31,685 nt of DNA, taken from assembly GCA_945906915.1 (NCBI GenBank), contig CAMDSI010000005.1:1-31685 (forward strand). Direction: 5' to 3'. The notes beneath the pieces were generated by a model. It made no database searches. It was given only the letters and a program-made list of their open reading frames with translations, and was not told the DNA's origin. This document shows, piece by piece, positions 16,294 to 23,069 of this stretch (positions are counted from its first letter, which is position 1; every line of letters begins with the position of its first letter). Source of the DNA: Spirosoma fluviale (lineage in GTDB: Bacteria; Bacteroidota; Bacteroidia; Cytophagales; Spirosomataceae). The position numbers and the translations under genes are program-made.

Positions 16294-17166
16294 ATGACGA
16301 ATACAATCGAACAAAAGAATTTAGAACGAAAAAACCAACGGAAGGCATTAGCGATCACGCTATTGATTCAAGGTTTGTTGTTCTTATTGTTTTGGTATGC
16401 GAAAGTATGGTCAGCGGAAGAAATGAAGCTTGAATTACCTGAACCTGGTTTTCAAGTGAATTATGGTACGGATGATGAGGGTGGTGGAAATGTACAATCC
16501 TACAATCAAGCTAGTGATTTACCCAATAATGATGAATCACAACCTGCAGAGAAAGAAACCGAAGTGGCTTCCGTTAGCAAAGCAAAACCAACACCTAGCT
16601 CTAAAGAAACCGTTATTTCATCGGTGGTAAAAAGTCCGGTCAGTATTTCTGAAAATACGAAAAAGACAGCTGTTGTTTCGACAAAACCAGTACCTGAACC
16701 AGAGGAGAAAATCGATGAAGGTGCTTTATTTAAGAAGAAAACAACCAGCAATGGTACTAGAGGAACTAATCCAAATCCAGGGGGTAATTCCAATGGAACA
16801 GATGCTGGTAAAATAGGGGATAAAGGCAGCCGAAACGGTACCATCAATAATTCAACTAATTATGCTGGCAATGGCGGAAACGGAGATGGCACAGGTAGTT
16901 CATCTGTAAACATCGCCGGCTGGAGAATTGCTAATCGTCCTAACGTAAAAGATGATACTGGTGAAACGGGGTTAATCCGATTCACGATCAAGATCGATGA
17001 GGACGGGAATATTATTAAATTAGTGATTGCGGAGAATTCATTCTCTAATTCTTTGGCACAGAAATACAAAAGAGCCATTGAAAAGTCTAAATTCATCAAA
17101 ACTTCTTCAGGACCTAGTCCGAAAGAAGCGACCGGGTCTATCACCTTCCGAGTAGGAGAAAGATAG
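16294..17166 (+). CDS. TonB-like energy transducer / TolA-like protein
   Basis: 290 aa. A basic N-terminus is followed by one membrane segment at about 19-37 (LAITLLIQGLLFLLFWYAKV). A long low-complexity periplasmic linker (about 45-205) is rich in Glu/Lys/Pro and then Gly/Asn/Ser/Thr. The C-terminal domain (about 207-290, NIAGWRIANRPNVKDDTGET, then GLIRFTIKIDEDGNIIKLVI and ATGSITFRVGER) has the TonB-C/TolA-C style strand-helix-strand pattern. Such proteins span the periplasm to contact outer-membrane proteins. In related genomes, as I remember them, ExbB/ExbD genes often lie immediately upstream. Here none is present and the HU-SPOR gene precedes by 4 nt. It is followed by folC after 7 nt. 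Confidence 0.8.
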   Translation: MTNTIEQKNLERKNQRKALAITLLIQGLLFLLFWYAKVWSAEEMKLELPEPGFQVNYGTDDEGGGNVQSYNQASDLPNNDESQPAEKETEVASVSKAKPTPSSKETVISSVVKSPVSISENTKKTAVVSTKPVPEPEEKIDEGALFKKKTTSNGTRGTNPNPGGNSNGTDAGKIGDKGSRNGTINNSTNYAGNGGNGDGTGSSSVNIAGWRIANRPNVKDDTGETGLIRFTIKIDEDGNIIKLVIAENSFSNSLAQKYKRAIEKSKFIKTSSGPSPKEATGSITFRVGER

Positions 17167-17173
17167 GCATTCC

Positions 17174-18430
17174 ATGAATTATTCAGAGTCTATTTCCTTT
17201 TTATATGCTCAGCTTCCCGTATTTCATCGAGAAGGAGCAAAAGCCTATAAACCTGGCCTAGGAAACATTGAAGCGCTTTGTGAGCTAATGGACCATCCAG
17301 AGCGTTCATTTAAATCTTTGCATATCGCGGGTACTAATGGGAAAGGGAGTTCGTCTCACTTTATGGCTTCTATCCTGCAAGAACACGGTTATAAGGTAGG
17401 CTTATATACCTCACCCCATTTAAGATCTTTCACGGAAAGAATTAAAATTAATGGGTTAGATATAGCAGAGGAATGGGTCGCTGACTTTGTCTCCAAGCAT
17501 CTGGATTTAATCGAAAAAGTACGTCCTTCATTCTTCGAATGGACAGTCATAATGGCCTTTTCGTATTTCAAAGAACAAAAAATTGATTATGCCATTATAG
17601 AAACCGGTTTGGGTGGGCGATTGGATTCGACAAATATTATTTCCCCTTTGGCCTGTTTAATTACCAACATCAGCTTTGATCACCAAGATTTACTAGGCGA
17701 TACCTTAGAAAAAATTGCATCAGAAAAGGCGGGTATCATAAAATCAAAAACACCGGTTACCATTAGTGAAAAGCATGCTGAAACCTCAGAGGTCTTTCTA
17801 GTAAAAGCAGCCGAAATGCAGGCGCCCATTCAATTTGCTGCAGATATCATTTCTTCTTTGGATTTTAACTTCGGCAGTCCAACCTGGGGTTCCATGAAGA
17901 TAAACAGCCCCTATGGAGGCATATACCAACAAAAAAATATCAGGGGAGTCCTTGCCTGGTGTGAGCAAATACAAACGCAGATTCCATTAGAGGGCTTGAA
18001 AATTCAAGCTGGCATTGAGAATGCGAGACTAAATACGGGATTACAAGGGCGTTGGGAAATTTTGGGAGAAAATCCTAAGGTGATTGCTGATACGGGACAT
18101 AATAAAAGTGGAATATCAGAAATCCTTATACAAGTACGTCAGGAGAATTTTGATCGCCTATTTGTCATTCTAGGCATGGTCGCTGATAAAGATATCGAAT
18201 CCGTATTATCTCTATTCCCTTCAGATGCCACTTATTTCTTTTCGCAAGCAAATAATCCTAGAGCCATCGCAGCAGTAGAGCTTCAAAAATTAGCCAAAAC
18301 TAAAGATTTACATGGTGAGGTAATCCTCTCCGTCAATGAAGCCATAGCCAAAGCAAAATCACTTGCAAATCCATCAGATGGAATTCTCATCTGCGGAAGC
18401 ACTTATTTAGTAGGAGAGATTACATTTTAA
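17174..18430 (+). CDS. folC: Bifunctional folylpolyglutamate synthase / dihydrofolate synthase
   Basis: 418 aa, normal for FolC. The ATP-binding P-loop HIAGTNGKGSS is at residues 50-60. The Mur-ligase-type motifs YTSPHLRSFTERIKINGLDI, IETGLGGRLDSTNII and ITNISFDHQDLLGDTLEKIA follow, including the SEKAGIIK segment. The C-terminal domain carries VIADTGHNKSGI. The enzyme adds L-glutamate to dihydropteroate and to folates, keeping them in the cell. It follows the TonB-like gene by 7 nt, so probably shares its transcript although it is metabolically unrelated. Another folate gene, folB, lies at about 31.1-31.5 kb. Confidence 0.95.
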   Translation: MNYSESISFLYAQLPVFHREGAKAYKPGLGNIEALCELMDHPERSFKSLHIAGTNGKGSSSHFMASILQEHGYKVGLYTSPHLRSFTERIKINGLDIAEEWVADFVSKHLDLIEKVRPSFFEWTVIMAFSYFKEQKIDYAIIETGLGGRLDSTNIISPLACLITNISFDHQDLLGDTLEKIASEKAGIIKSKTPVTISEKHAETSEVFLVKAAEMQAPIQFAADIISSLDFNFGSPTWGSMKINSPYGGIYQQKNIRGVLAWCEQIQTQIPLEGLKIQAGIENARLNTGLQGRWEILGENPKVIADTGHNKSGISEILIQVRQENFDRLFVILGMVADKDIESVLSLFPSDATYFFSQANNPRAIAAVELQKLAKTKDLHGEVILSVNEAIAKAKSLANPSDGILICGSTYLVGEITF

Positions 18431-18442
18431 TTAGCGTTCAAA

Positions 18443-19102
18443 TTGAGTAGACGAAAAACAGCCAAATATAACCTAGCCTTAGAGCTAGAAAATGTGATTC
18501 AAGAACCAAAACCTCTTTTTGGTGTTCTTCAGGGCAAATGGAAATCAGATTTTTTTAAAAATGAGAATCGGCTAGTTTTAGAACTGGGGTGTGGGAGAGG
18601 TGAATACACCAATGGATTAGGTAAACTATTCCCAGAAATGAATTTCGTAGGAATTGATGTCAAAGGAGATCGTTTAGCACAAGGTGGTCGAGCTGCCAGA
18701 GAGCTCGAATTATCCAATACCGCATTTCTTCGAATTCACATGCAAGAGATTGAAGCACACTTTGCCGAAAATGAAGTAGATGAAATTTGGATTACCTTCC
18801 CAGACCCGCGTTTAAGAGATCGGGATGAAAAGCGACGATTGACCTTCCATACCTTCCTGAATCGCTACAAGAAAATTTTAAAACCAGAAGGTACCCTTCA
18901 TTTGAAAACTGACTCGTTGCCATTCTTCGAATTTTCAGAGGAATCATTAGCAAACAATGCCTGGGAAATTAACGTCAAGACAAATGACTTATATAGTTCA
19001 GAATGGAACGAAGATCATTATGGAATAAAGACACGCTTCGAACAGATGTTTCATGAACAAGGATTTAACATCAATTACTTAAGAGCAAAAAACTTGAAAT
19101 AA
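18443..19102 (+). CDS. trmB: tRNA (guanine-46-N7)-methyltransferase
   Basis: 219 aa starting at a TTG codon. No ATG or GTG lies near enough, and the SRRKTAKYN opening fits Bacteroidota TrmB, so the TTG start is credible. The S-adenosylmethionine site is LVLELGCGRGEYTNGLGKLF with FVGIDVKGDRL. The family signature EIWITFPDPRLRDRDEKRRL is present, as is HLKTDSLPFFEFS. It methylates G46 in the variable loop of tRNAs. It sits 12 nt after folC and closes the plus-strand cluster at a bidirectional terminator. Confidence 0.95.
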   Translation: MSRRKTAKYNLALELENVIQEPKPLFGVLQGKWKSDFFKNENRLVLELGCGRGEYTNGLGKLFPEMNFVGIDVKGDRLAQGGRAARELELSNTAFLRIHMQEIEAHFAENEVDEIWITFPDPRLRDRDEKRRLTFHTFLNRYKKILKPEGTLHLKTDSLPFFEFSEESLANNAWEINVKTNDLYSSEWNEDHYGIKTRFEQMFHEQGFNINYLRAKNLK

Positions 19103-19130
19103 AAAAAGCCTCTCAAATGAGAGGCTTTTA
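19101..19130. terminator. Bidirectional terminator between trmB and gap
   Basis: AAAAGCCTCTC/GAGAGGCTTTT form an 11-bp stem with an AAAT loop. A-run on the left and T-run on the right allow termination in both directions for the convergent genes. Confidence 0.9.
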
Positions 19131-19150
19131 AAATTATATCGAACGTTAGA

Positions 19151-20143
19151 TTAACCTACGCGAGCGATTAAATCTGCTGCACGAGAAGAATAACCAAATT
19201 CGTTATCATACCAACCTACCACTTTAACTAGGTTACCCATAGCAGTAGTCAACTTAGAATCTAAGATACAAGAGTGTGAGTTACCAATGATGTCAATTGA
19301 AACGATTTCATCAGTCGTATATTCTAAGATACCTTTCATCGGGCCATCAGCAGCAGCTTTTAAAGCAGCATTGATTTCAGCAACAGTAGTATCTCTTTTT
19401 AAAACAACAGTAAAGTCTGTTACTGAACCATCTGGAGTAGGAACGCGCATCGCATTACCATCTAATTTACCTTTTAAATGAGGTAAAACTAAACCTACCG
19501 CTTTTGCAGCACCTGTAGATGTAGGGATAATAGAATAAGCAGCTGCACGTGAACGACGTAAATCAGAGTGTGGAGCATCTTGCAAGTTCTGATCAGCCGT
19601 GTAAGCATGAACAGTTGTCATAAATCCTTTTTCAATACCAAACGCATCATCTAATACTTTAGCCATTGGAGCTAAACAGTTCGTCGTACAAGAAGCGTTA
19701 GAGATAATAGTCATCTCATCTGTTAAGGTGTCATCATTTACACCTAAAACGACAGTAGGAATATCACCCTTAGCAGGAGCGGAGATAATTACTTTACGAG
19801 CACCAGCCGTTAAGTGTTGTCCAGCTCCATCTTGATCGATAAAACGACCAGTTGATTCTAATACTACATCAATTCCTAAAGCACCCCACGGTAATAACTT
19901 AGGATCACGCTCTGCGAAAGCTTTAATAACGTGGCCATTAACAGTAATGCTATCAGCATCAGATGTAACAGTTCCATTAAAACGACCATGAACTGAATCA
20001 TACTTTAGTAGGTGTACCAAAGTAGCATTATCAGTTAAATCGTTTATAGCAACGATTTCAACATTTTCTTTTTCCAATAAACGGCGGAAGGTAAGTCGAC
20101 CGATGCGACCAAAACCATTAATAGCAACTTTAATTCTTTTCAT
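19151..20143 (-). CDS. gap: Glyceraldehyde-3-phosphate dehydrogenase
   Basis: 330 aa from the ATG at 20143. The frame extends to 20170, but the family begins MKRIKVAINGFGRIGR. Rossmann nucleotide-binding segment INGFGRIGRLTFRR, with AINDLTDN (Asp35 position, NAD preference). Catalytic Cys152 in SNASCTTNCLAP, catalytic His179 in TTVHAYTADQ. Substrate and C-terminal signatures include RAAAYSIIPTSTGAAKAVGL and GWYDNEFGYSSR. It oxidises glyceraldehyde-3-phosphate with phosphate and NAD+ in glycolysis. A promoter and a LacI-type palindrome lie upstream. Confidence 0.97.
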   Translation of the reverse strand: MKRIKVAINGFGRIGRLTFRRLLEKENVEIVAINDLTDNATLVHLLKYDSVHGRFNGTVTSDADSITVNGHVIKAFAERDPKLLPWGALGIDVVLESTGRFIDQDGAGQHLTAGARKVIISAPAKGDIPTVVLGVNDDTLTDEMTIISNASCTTNCLAPMAKVLDDAFGIEKGFMTTVHAYTADQNLQDAPHSDLRRSRAAAYSIIPTSTGAAKAVGLVLPHLKGKLDGNAMRVPTPDGSVTDFTVVLKRDTTVAEINAALKAAADGPMKGILEYTTDEIVSIDIIGNSHSCILDSKLTTAMGNLVKVVGWYDNEFGYSSRAADLIARVG

Positions 20144-20174
20144 TGAATAAATTAATTTGATTTCATACAAAGAC

Positions 20175-20206
20175 CAAATATAACATTTTAAATGTATTAT
20201 TCCAAG
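20175..20206 (-). promoter_or_regulatory. Promoter of gap
   Basis: On the minus strand CTTG (20206-20203), 20-nt spacer, TATATTTG (20182-20175). The -7 element is perfect and the -33 has one mismatch. Leader about 25-30 nt. Confidence 0.65.
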
Positions 20207-20229
20207 AGTAATAGGATTAAATAAACCCT

Positions 20230-20243
20230 TTTAAACGTTTAAA
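20230..20243. promoter_or_regulatory. CG-centred palindrome upstream of gap, candidate LacI-family operator
   Basis: TTTAAACGTTTAAA is a perfect 14-bp palindrome with a central CpG, the geometry of LacI/PurR-family operators (PurR boxes also contain AAACGTTT). It lies about 25 bp upstream of the gap -33 element, a position compatible with activation or repression. A LacI-family regulator is encoded at 30.0-31.1 kb. Confidence 0.45.
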
Positions 20244-20360
20244 TGCCCTATTTTACAAAAGTAAATCACGTTATTTTAATTTAGCTTAATAGCTAATTAT
20301 ATAAATTTTATGCAAAAACTGGACGGATACGTTTTTTATTCAAACTATTTTTGCATATTT

Positions 20361-20425
20361 GTATAAGAAAATATTGCTCCAGGTCGATGGGGTGGGGGAG
20401 TGACAGAATGTCACTTGTCTTTTTA
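20361..20425 (+). ncRNA. Possible small RNA ending in a hairpin and T-run
   Basis: A locally G-rich segment (CGATGGGGTGGGGGAG) in AT-rich intergenic DNA leads into AGTGACA-GAA-TGTCACT (7-bp perfect stem, 20399-20415) and then TTGTCTTTTT. CATATTTG (20354-20361) or TATTTTTG (20346-20353) could serve as -7 elements, but neither has a good -33. The dyad could equally be a protein-binding site. I cannot assign an RNA family. Confidence 0.3.
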
Positions 20426-20646
20426 GCTAAATTTCTAGCACAAATACTCCGAATATTATTTTGCTTTAATTCGTAACTAATTGATTATCAGCTAAATGAC
20501 TTATTAAAGTTGAAGTTAAATTTATGGCGGAATTTTGGCTACTTTCTGCTTAATTCTTCAACTGACGCGGATTTTATTTCCTCCAATCTCGGGAAGCCAA
20601 GGCTTTTTTGATTAATTTGCATCTTCATTTATTGCATATCATTTTT

Positions 20647-21465
20647 ATGAATTCATTAGAAAAAATAATTTTAGCTGCATGGGACAACTCAGAACTACGT
20701 TCGAAGGCTGAAACCATAGAAGCGATTGAAAAAGTCGTAGACTTTGTAGATAAAGGGGAGCTACGTACCGCTGAACCTAAGGCAGATGGTAGCTGGCAAG
20801 TGAACGAATGGGTAAAGAAAGCAATTGTGATGTACTTCCCTCTTCGCCAGATGGCCGTTTCTGAAGTGGGTATCTTCGAATACCACGATAAAATGCGTTT
20901 GAAATCAAATTATAAAGAATTAGGTGTTCGTGTAGTTCCTCCAGCAGTAGCCCGTTATGGTGCTTTCTTAGCTAAAGGAACGATTCTGATGCCATCTTAT
21001 ATCAATATTGGTGCGTATGTAGATGAAGGAACGATGGTAGACACTTGGGCTACCGTAGGATCTTGTGCCCAAATCGGCAAAAACGTACACTTAAGCGGTG
21101 GCGTGGGAATCGGTGGTGTATTAGAACCACCTCAGGCCTCACCTGTAATCATTGAAGATGGAGCCTTCATAGGCTCTCGTTGTATTGTAGTTGAAGGAGC
21201 ACATATCGGAAAAAGAGCCGTTTTAGGCGCTGGAGTTACTATTACTGGCTCATCTAAGATTATTGATGTTTCAGGCCCTGAGCCAGTGGAATACATTGGA
21301 TATGTGCCAGAAAACTCGGTAGTAATTCCCGGAAGTATCCAAAAAACTTTCGCAGCGGGTACCTATGGCGTTCCATGTGCCTTAATTATTGGAAAAAGAA
21401 AGGAAAGTACTGACTTAAAAACATCCCTTAATCAAGCATTAAGAGAGAATAACGTAGTCGTTTAG
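20647..21465 (+). CDS. dapD: 2,3,4,5-tetrahydropyridine-2,6-dicarboxylate N-succinyltransferase
   Basis: 272 aa from the ATG at 20647. A TTG at 20608 is in frame, but the family starts at M-N-S-LEKIILAAWDN. The N-terminal helical domain is followed by left-handed beta-helix hexapeptide repeats at about 95-240 (YGAFLAKGTILMPSYINIGA, WATVGSCAQIGKNVHLSGGV, GIGGVLEPPQASPVIIEDGA). PLRQM and RVVPPAVARYGAFL are typical DapD segments. It uses succinyl-CoA in the succinylase branch of lysine and meso-diaminopimelate synthesis, feeding peptidoglycan. It is followed by a strong terminator. Confidence 0.96.
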   Translation: MNSLEKIILAAWDNSELRSKAETIEAIEKVVDFVDKGELRTAEPKADGSWQVNEWVKKAIVMYFPLRQMAVSEVGIFEYHDKMRLKSNYKELGVRVVPPAVARYGAFLAKGTILMPSYINIGAYVDEGTMVDTWATVGSCAQIGKNVHLSGGVGIGGVLEPPQASPVIIEDGAFIGSRCIVVEGAHIGKRAVLGAGVTITGSSKIIDVSGPEPVEYIGYVPENSVVIPGSIQKTFAAGTYGVPCALIIGKRKESTDLKTSLNQALRENNVVV

Positions 21466-21481
21466 ATTTTATCAAAAAATA

Positions 21482-21508
21482 ATGCCCGGTTCATAGCCGG
21501 GCTTTTTT
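21482..21508 (+). terminator. Terminator after dapD, abutting the next start codon
   Basis: GCCCGG/CCGGGC stem (21484-21489 with 21497-21502), 7-nt loop, then six T ending at 21508. The ATG of the next gene is at 21509, with no space between. Confidence 0.9.
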
Positions 21509-22357
21509 ATGGAAAATGAATTGAAAATTGGTGAATACAATCACCTTCGTATCGTTAAAGAGGTTCCATTTGGCCTATATTTAGATGGTTACGAGGATGA
21601 AATCCTATTACCATTGCAATACGTACCTGAAGCGTATGAAATCGATTCATCTATCGATGTATTCATTTACCGAGATTCGGAAGATCGAATCATTGCGACT
21701 ACCTTAAAACCCTACGCTAGCATTAAGCAATTCGCTTATTTAGAAGTAAAATCAGTTACTCCACTGGGTGTATTCCTTGAATGGGGCTTAGCAAAGGACT
21801 TATTTGTTCCCTTTAGCCAACAATATCAAAAAATGGTCGTAGGGAAATTCTACTTAGTATATATTTATTTAGATGCCCAAACAGATCGCATAGTAGCGTC
21901 TGCCAGAATTGAAAACTTCTTTCCTGCTTTCATCGAAGACGAGGATGAACGCTATGCACCAGGAACTAAGATAGAAGCTGTTCCATTTGAATACACTGAT
22001 TTAGGAATAAAATGTTTAATTGACAATTGTAAAATCGGAATGTTATTTAAAAACAAAATGTTTACAAATGTAACATTAGGAAAGAATACATTTGTATACA
22101 TTGAGAAATTGCGTGAAGATGGTCGTCTAGATTTACGTTTGGAACCTGTAGGAATGGTTCGATTAGATGCGCAAGTAGAGAAAGTATTACAAGCTATTAA
22201 AGATAATAAGGGTGTCCTTTATCTACACGACAAAAGCCCTGCAGAAGATATTTATGATCAATTAGGTATGTCTAAGAAAGACTTCAAAAAAGCCATTGGG
22301 GGTTTGTACAAAAGTAAACTGATAACATTGCATTCTGATTGCGTGTCACTTTTGTAA
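21509..22357 (+). CDS. CvfB-family S1 RNA-binding protein
   Basis: 282 aa, cytoplasmic. Tandem S1-like beta-barrels occupy about 1-65 (GEYNHLRIVKEVPFGLYLDG, then EILLPLQYVPE), 70-140 (QFAYLEVKSVTPLGVFLEWG, KDLFVPFSQQ) and a third around 145-210. A C-terminal winged-helix (about 225-282, VEKVLQAIKDNKGVLYLHDK, then SKKDFKKAIGGLYKSKLI) follows. This order and length match the CvfB/YitL family of RNA-binding proteins with tandem S1 domains. The precise cellular role is not established in this phylum. Translation starts on the base directly after the dapD terminator. The gene's 3' half and downstream flank contain GTTTACAA motifs shared with the next gene. Confidence 0.88.
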   Translation: MENELKIGEYNHLRIVKEVPFGLYLDGYEDEILLPLQYVPEAYEIDSSIDVFIYRDSEDRIIATTLKPYASIKQFAYLEVKSVTPLGVFLEWGLAKDLFVPFSQQYQKMVVGKFYLVYIYLDAQTDRIVASARIENFFPAFIEDEDERYAPGTKIEAVPFEYTDLGIKCLIDNCKIGMLFKNKMFTNVTLGKNTFVYIEKLREDGRLDLRLEPVGMVRLDAQVEKVLQAIKDNKGVLYLHDKSPAEDIYDQLGMSKKDFKKAIGGLYKSKLITLHSDCVSLL

Positions 22358-22435
22358 ACAACACAATAAAATAATTGTGATTTGTAAATTACATTAGATT
22401 GTTTAAATTTGTAATACATTAATCATGTTTACAAA
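22351..22435. promoter_or_regulatory. Promoter and TTTGTAAAC/GTTTACAAA inverted repeats of the XRE gene
   Basis: Promoter: TTTG (22381-22384), 19-nt spacer, TAAATTTG (22404-22411), an exact match to the Bacteroidota consensus. TTTGTAAAC (22351-22359) and its exact inverse GTTTACAAA (22427-22435) bracket the promoter, with related TTTGTAAAT (22381) and TTTGTAATA (22408) between. The predicted transcript start lies within a few bases of the ATG at 22425, so the mRNA may be nearly leaderless, or translation may start at the second ATG (22437). The arrangement suggests autoregulation by the encoded DNA-binding protein. Confidence 0.6.
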
Positions 22436-22919
22436 GATGAATCTAAGTGCTAAAATAGAATTGTTAATTCAGGCGAAGAAACTAAGTGCCTCGCAGTTTG
22501 CAGATACCTTAGGAATACCTCGTAGTAGTATCTCCCACATTCTCTCAGGAAGAAATAAACCTAGCTTAGATGTCGTTCAGAAGATTCTCATCGCCTTCCC
22601 TGAAATTCCAGCAGAAGAGCTTTTAGATGATAAACGTGATTTGTCACTTACCGTGTCGGCACCTAAAGTGCTTAGCGCTCCCACATCTGTAACTCCGTCG
22701 CTTTTTGATACCCCTATTCCTGTCTCTTCAGAATCGCCTACACGTATTTTACCTGAACAAACGATCGTACAATCAAATCTCAGACGGCCTAGGGAGACTG
22801 GTACTAAAACTCAAATTCCAATAGCAGCCAAAACCTCTACGGTACATTTAGCGAAGAAAATTGAGCGAGTGATCATTTTTTATACAGATGGAACTTTCAC
22901 AGAAAGTAAACCATTGTAA
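22425..22919 (+). CDS. XRE-family helix-turn-helix regulator
   Basis: 164 aa (160 from the second ATG at 22437). The N-terminal XRE/Cro-C1 domain spans about 5-60: LSAKIELLIQAKKLSASQFA, DTLGIPRSSISHILSGRNKP, SLDVVQKILIAFPEIPAEEL. A disordered Ser/Thr/Pro-rich linker (about 68-145) leads to a short conserved-looking tail, AKKIERVIIFYTDGTFTESK, which I do not recognise as a known domain. The two-part structure, DNA-binding head and small C-terminal motif, suggests a regulator or nucleoid-associated protein. Its own promoter carries inverted repeats, and DnaA boxes begin 13 bp after its stop codon. Confidence 0.88.
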   Translation: MFTKMNLSAKIELLIQAKKLSASQFADTLGIPRSSISHILSGRNKPSLDVVQKILIAFPEIPAEELLDDKRDLSLTVSAPKVLSAPTSVTPSLFDTPIPVSSESPTRILPEQTIVQSNLRRPRETGTKTQIPIAAKTSTVHLAKKIERVIIFYTDGTFTESKPL

Positions 22920-23069
22920 ACAATTAAAGACTTATCCACAAATTCCCCACAAGTTATCCACAAGTTATCCACACTTGTGCACAATTGTATTTTCAAAATT
23001 CCGACTTTATCCGATATTGTTTGAGCCCAATTAATTGCTTAATTTTAATAAATTGAATGATTGATTTAT
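22920..23069. other. Cluster of DnaA boxes with AT-rich flank: candidate oriC or DnaA-controlled site
   Basis: Three perfect DnaA boxes TTATCCACA lie at 22932-22940, 22954-22962 and 22965-22973. A degenerate one, TTCCCCACA, at 22943-22951 keeps an exact 11-bp register (22932, 22943, 22954, 22965), so the sites lie on one face of the helix. A weaker symmetric TTGTGCACAA follows at 22975. From about 23029 to 23069 the DNA is nearly pure A/T, as expected of a DNA-unwinding element. Same-orientation boxes beside an AT-rich stretch are typical of bacterial origins. Against it: rpsO, pnp and rpoD on the left and gyrA on the right are transcribed towards this site, which would be head-on to replication. 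A DnaA-regulated promoter or DnaA-titration locus is the alternative. Confidence 0.5.

Larger units (their letters stand above)
20144..20646. other. 503-bp gene-free divergent region between gap and dapD
   Basis: No credible protein gene is present. It holds the gap promoter (20175-20206, minus), a 14-bp palindrome (20230-20243), a G-rich stretch (20388-20400) running into a hairpin with a T-run (20399-20425), and a short hairpin AAGC-CAAG-GCTT plus six T ending at 20609. The last could end another small transcript 37 bp before dapD. The surroundings are very AT-rich. I see no convincing TTTG/TAnnTTTG promoter for dapD; TTAATTTG at 20612-20619 is one mismatch away but lacks a partner. Confidence 0.7.

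Noticed and set aside
16506..17144. Long open frames antisense to the TonB-like gene
   Set aside because: They arise from the low-complexity Gly/Ser/Pro/Glu-rich linker and have no start context or family resemblance.
20594..20609. Hairpin before dapD as a lysine riboswitch expression platform
   Set aside because: The stem is only 4 bp and the conserved lysine aptamer core is not recognisable upstream.
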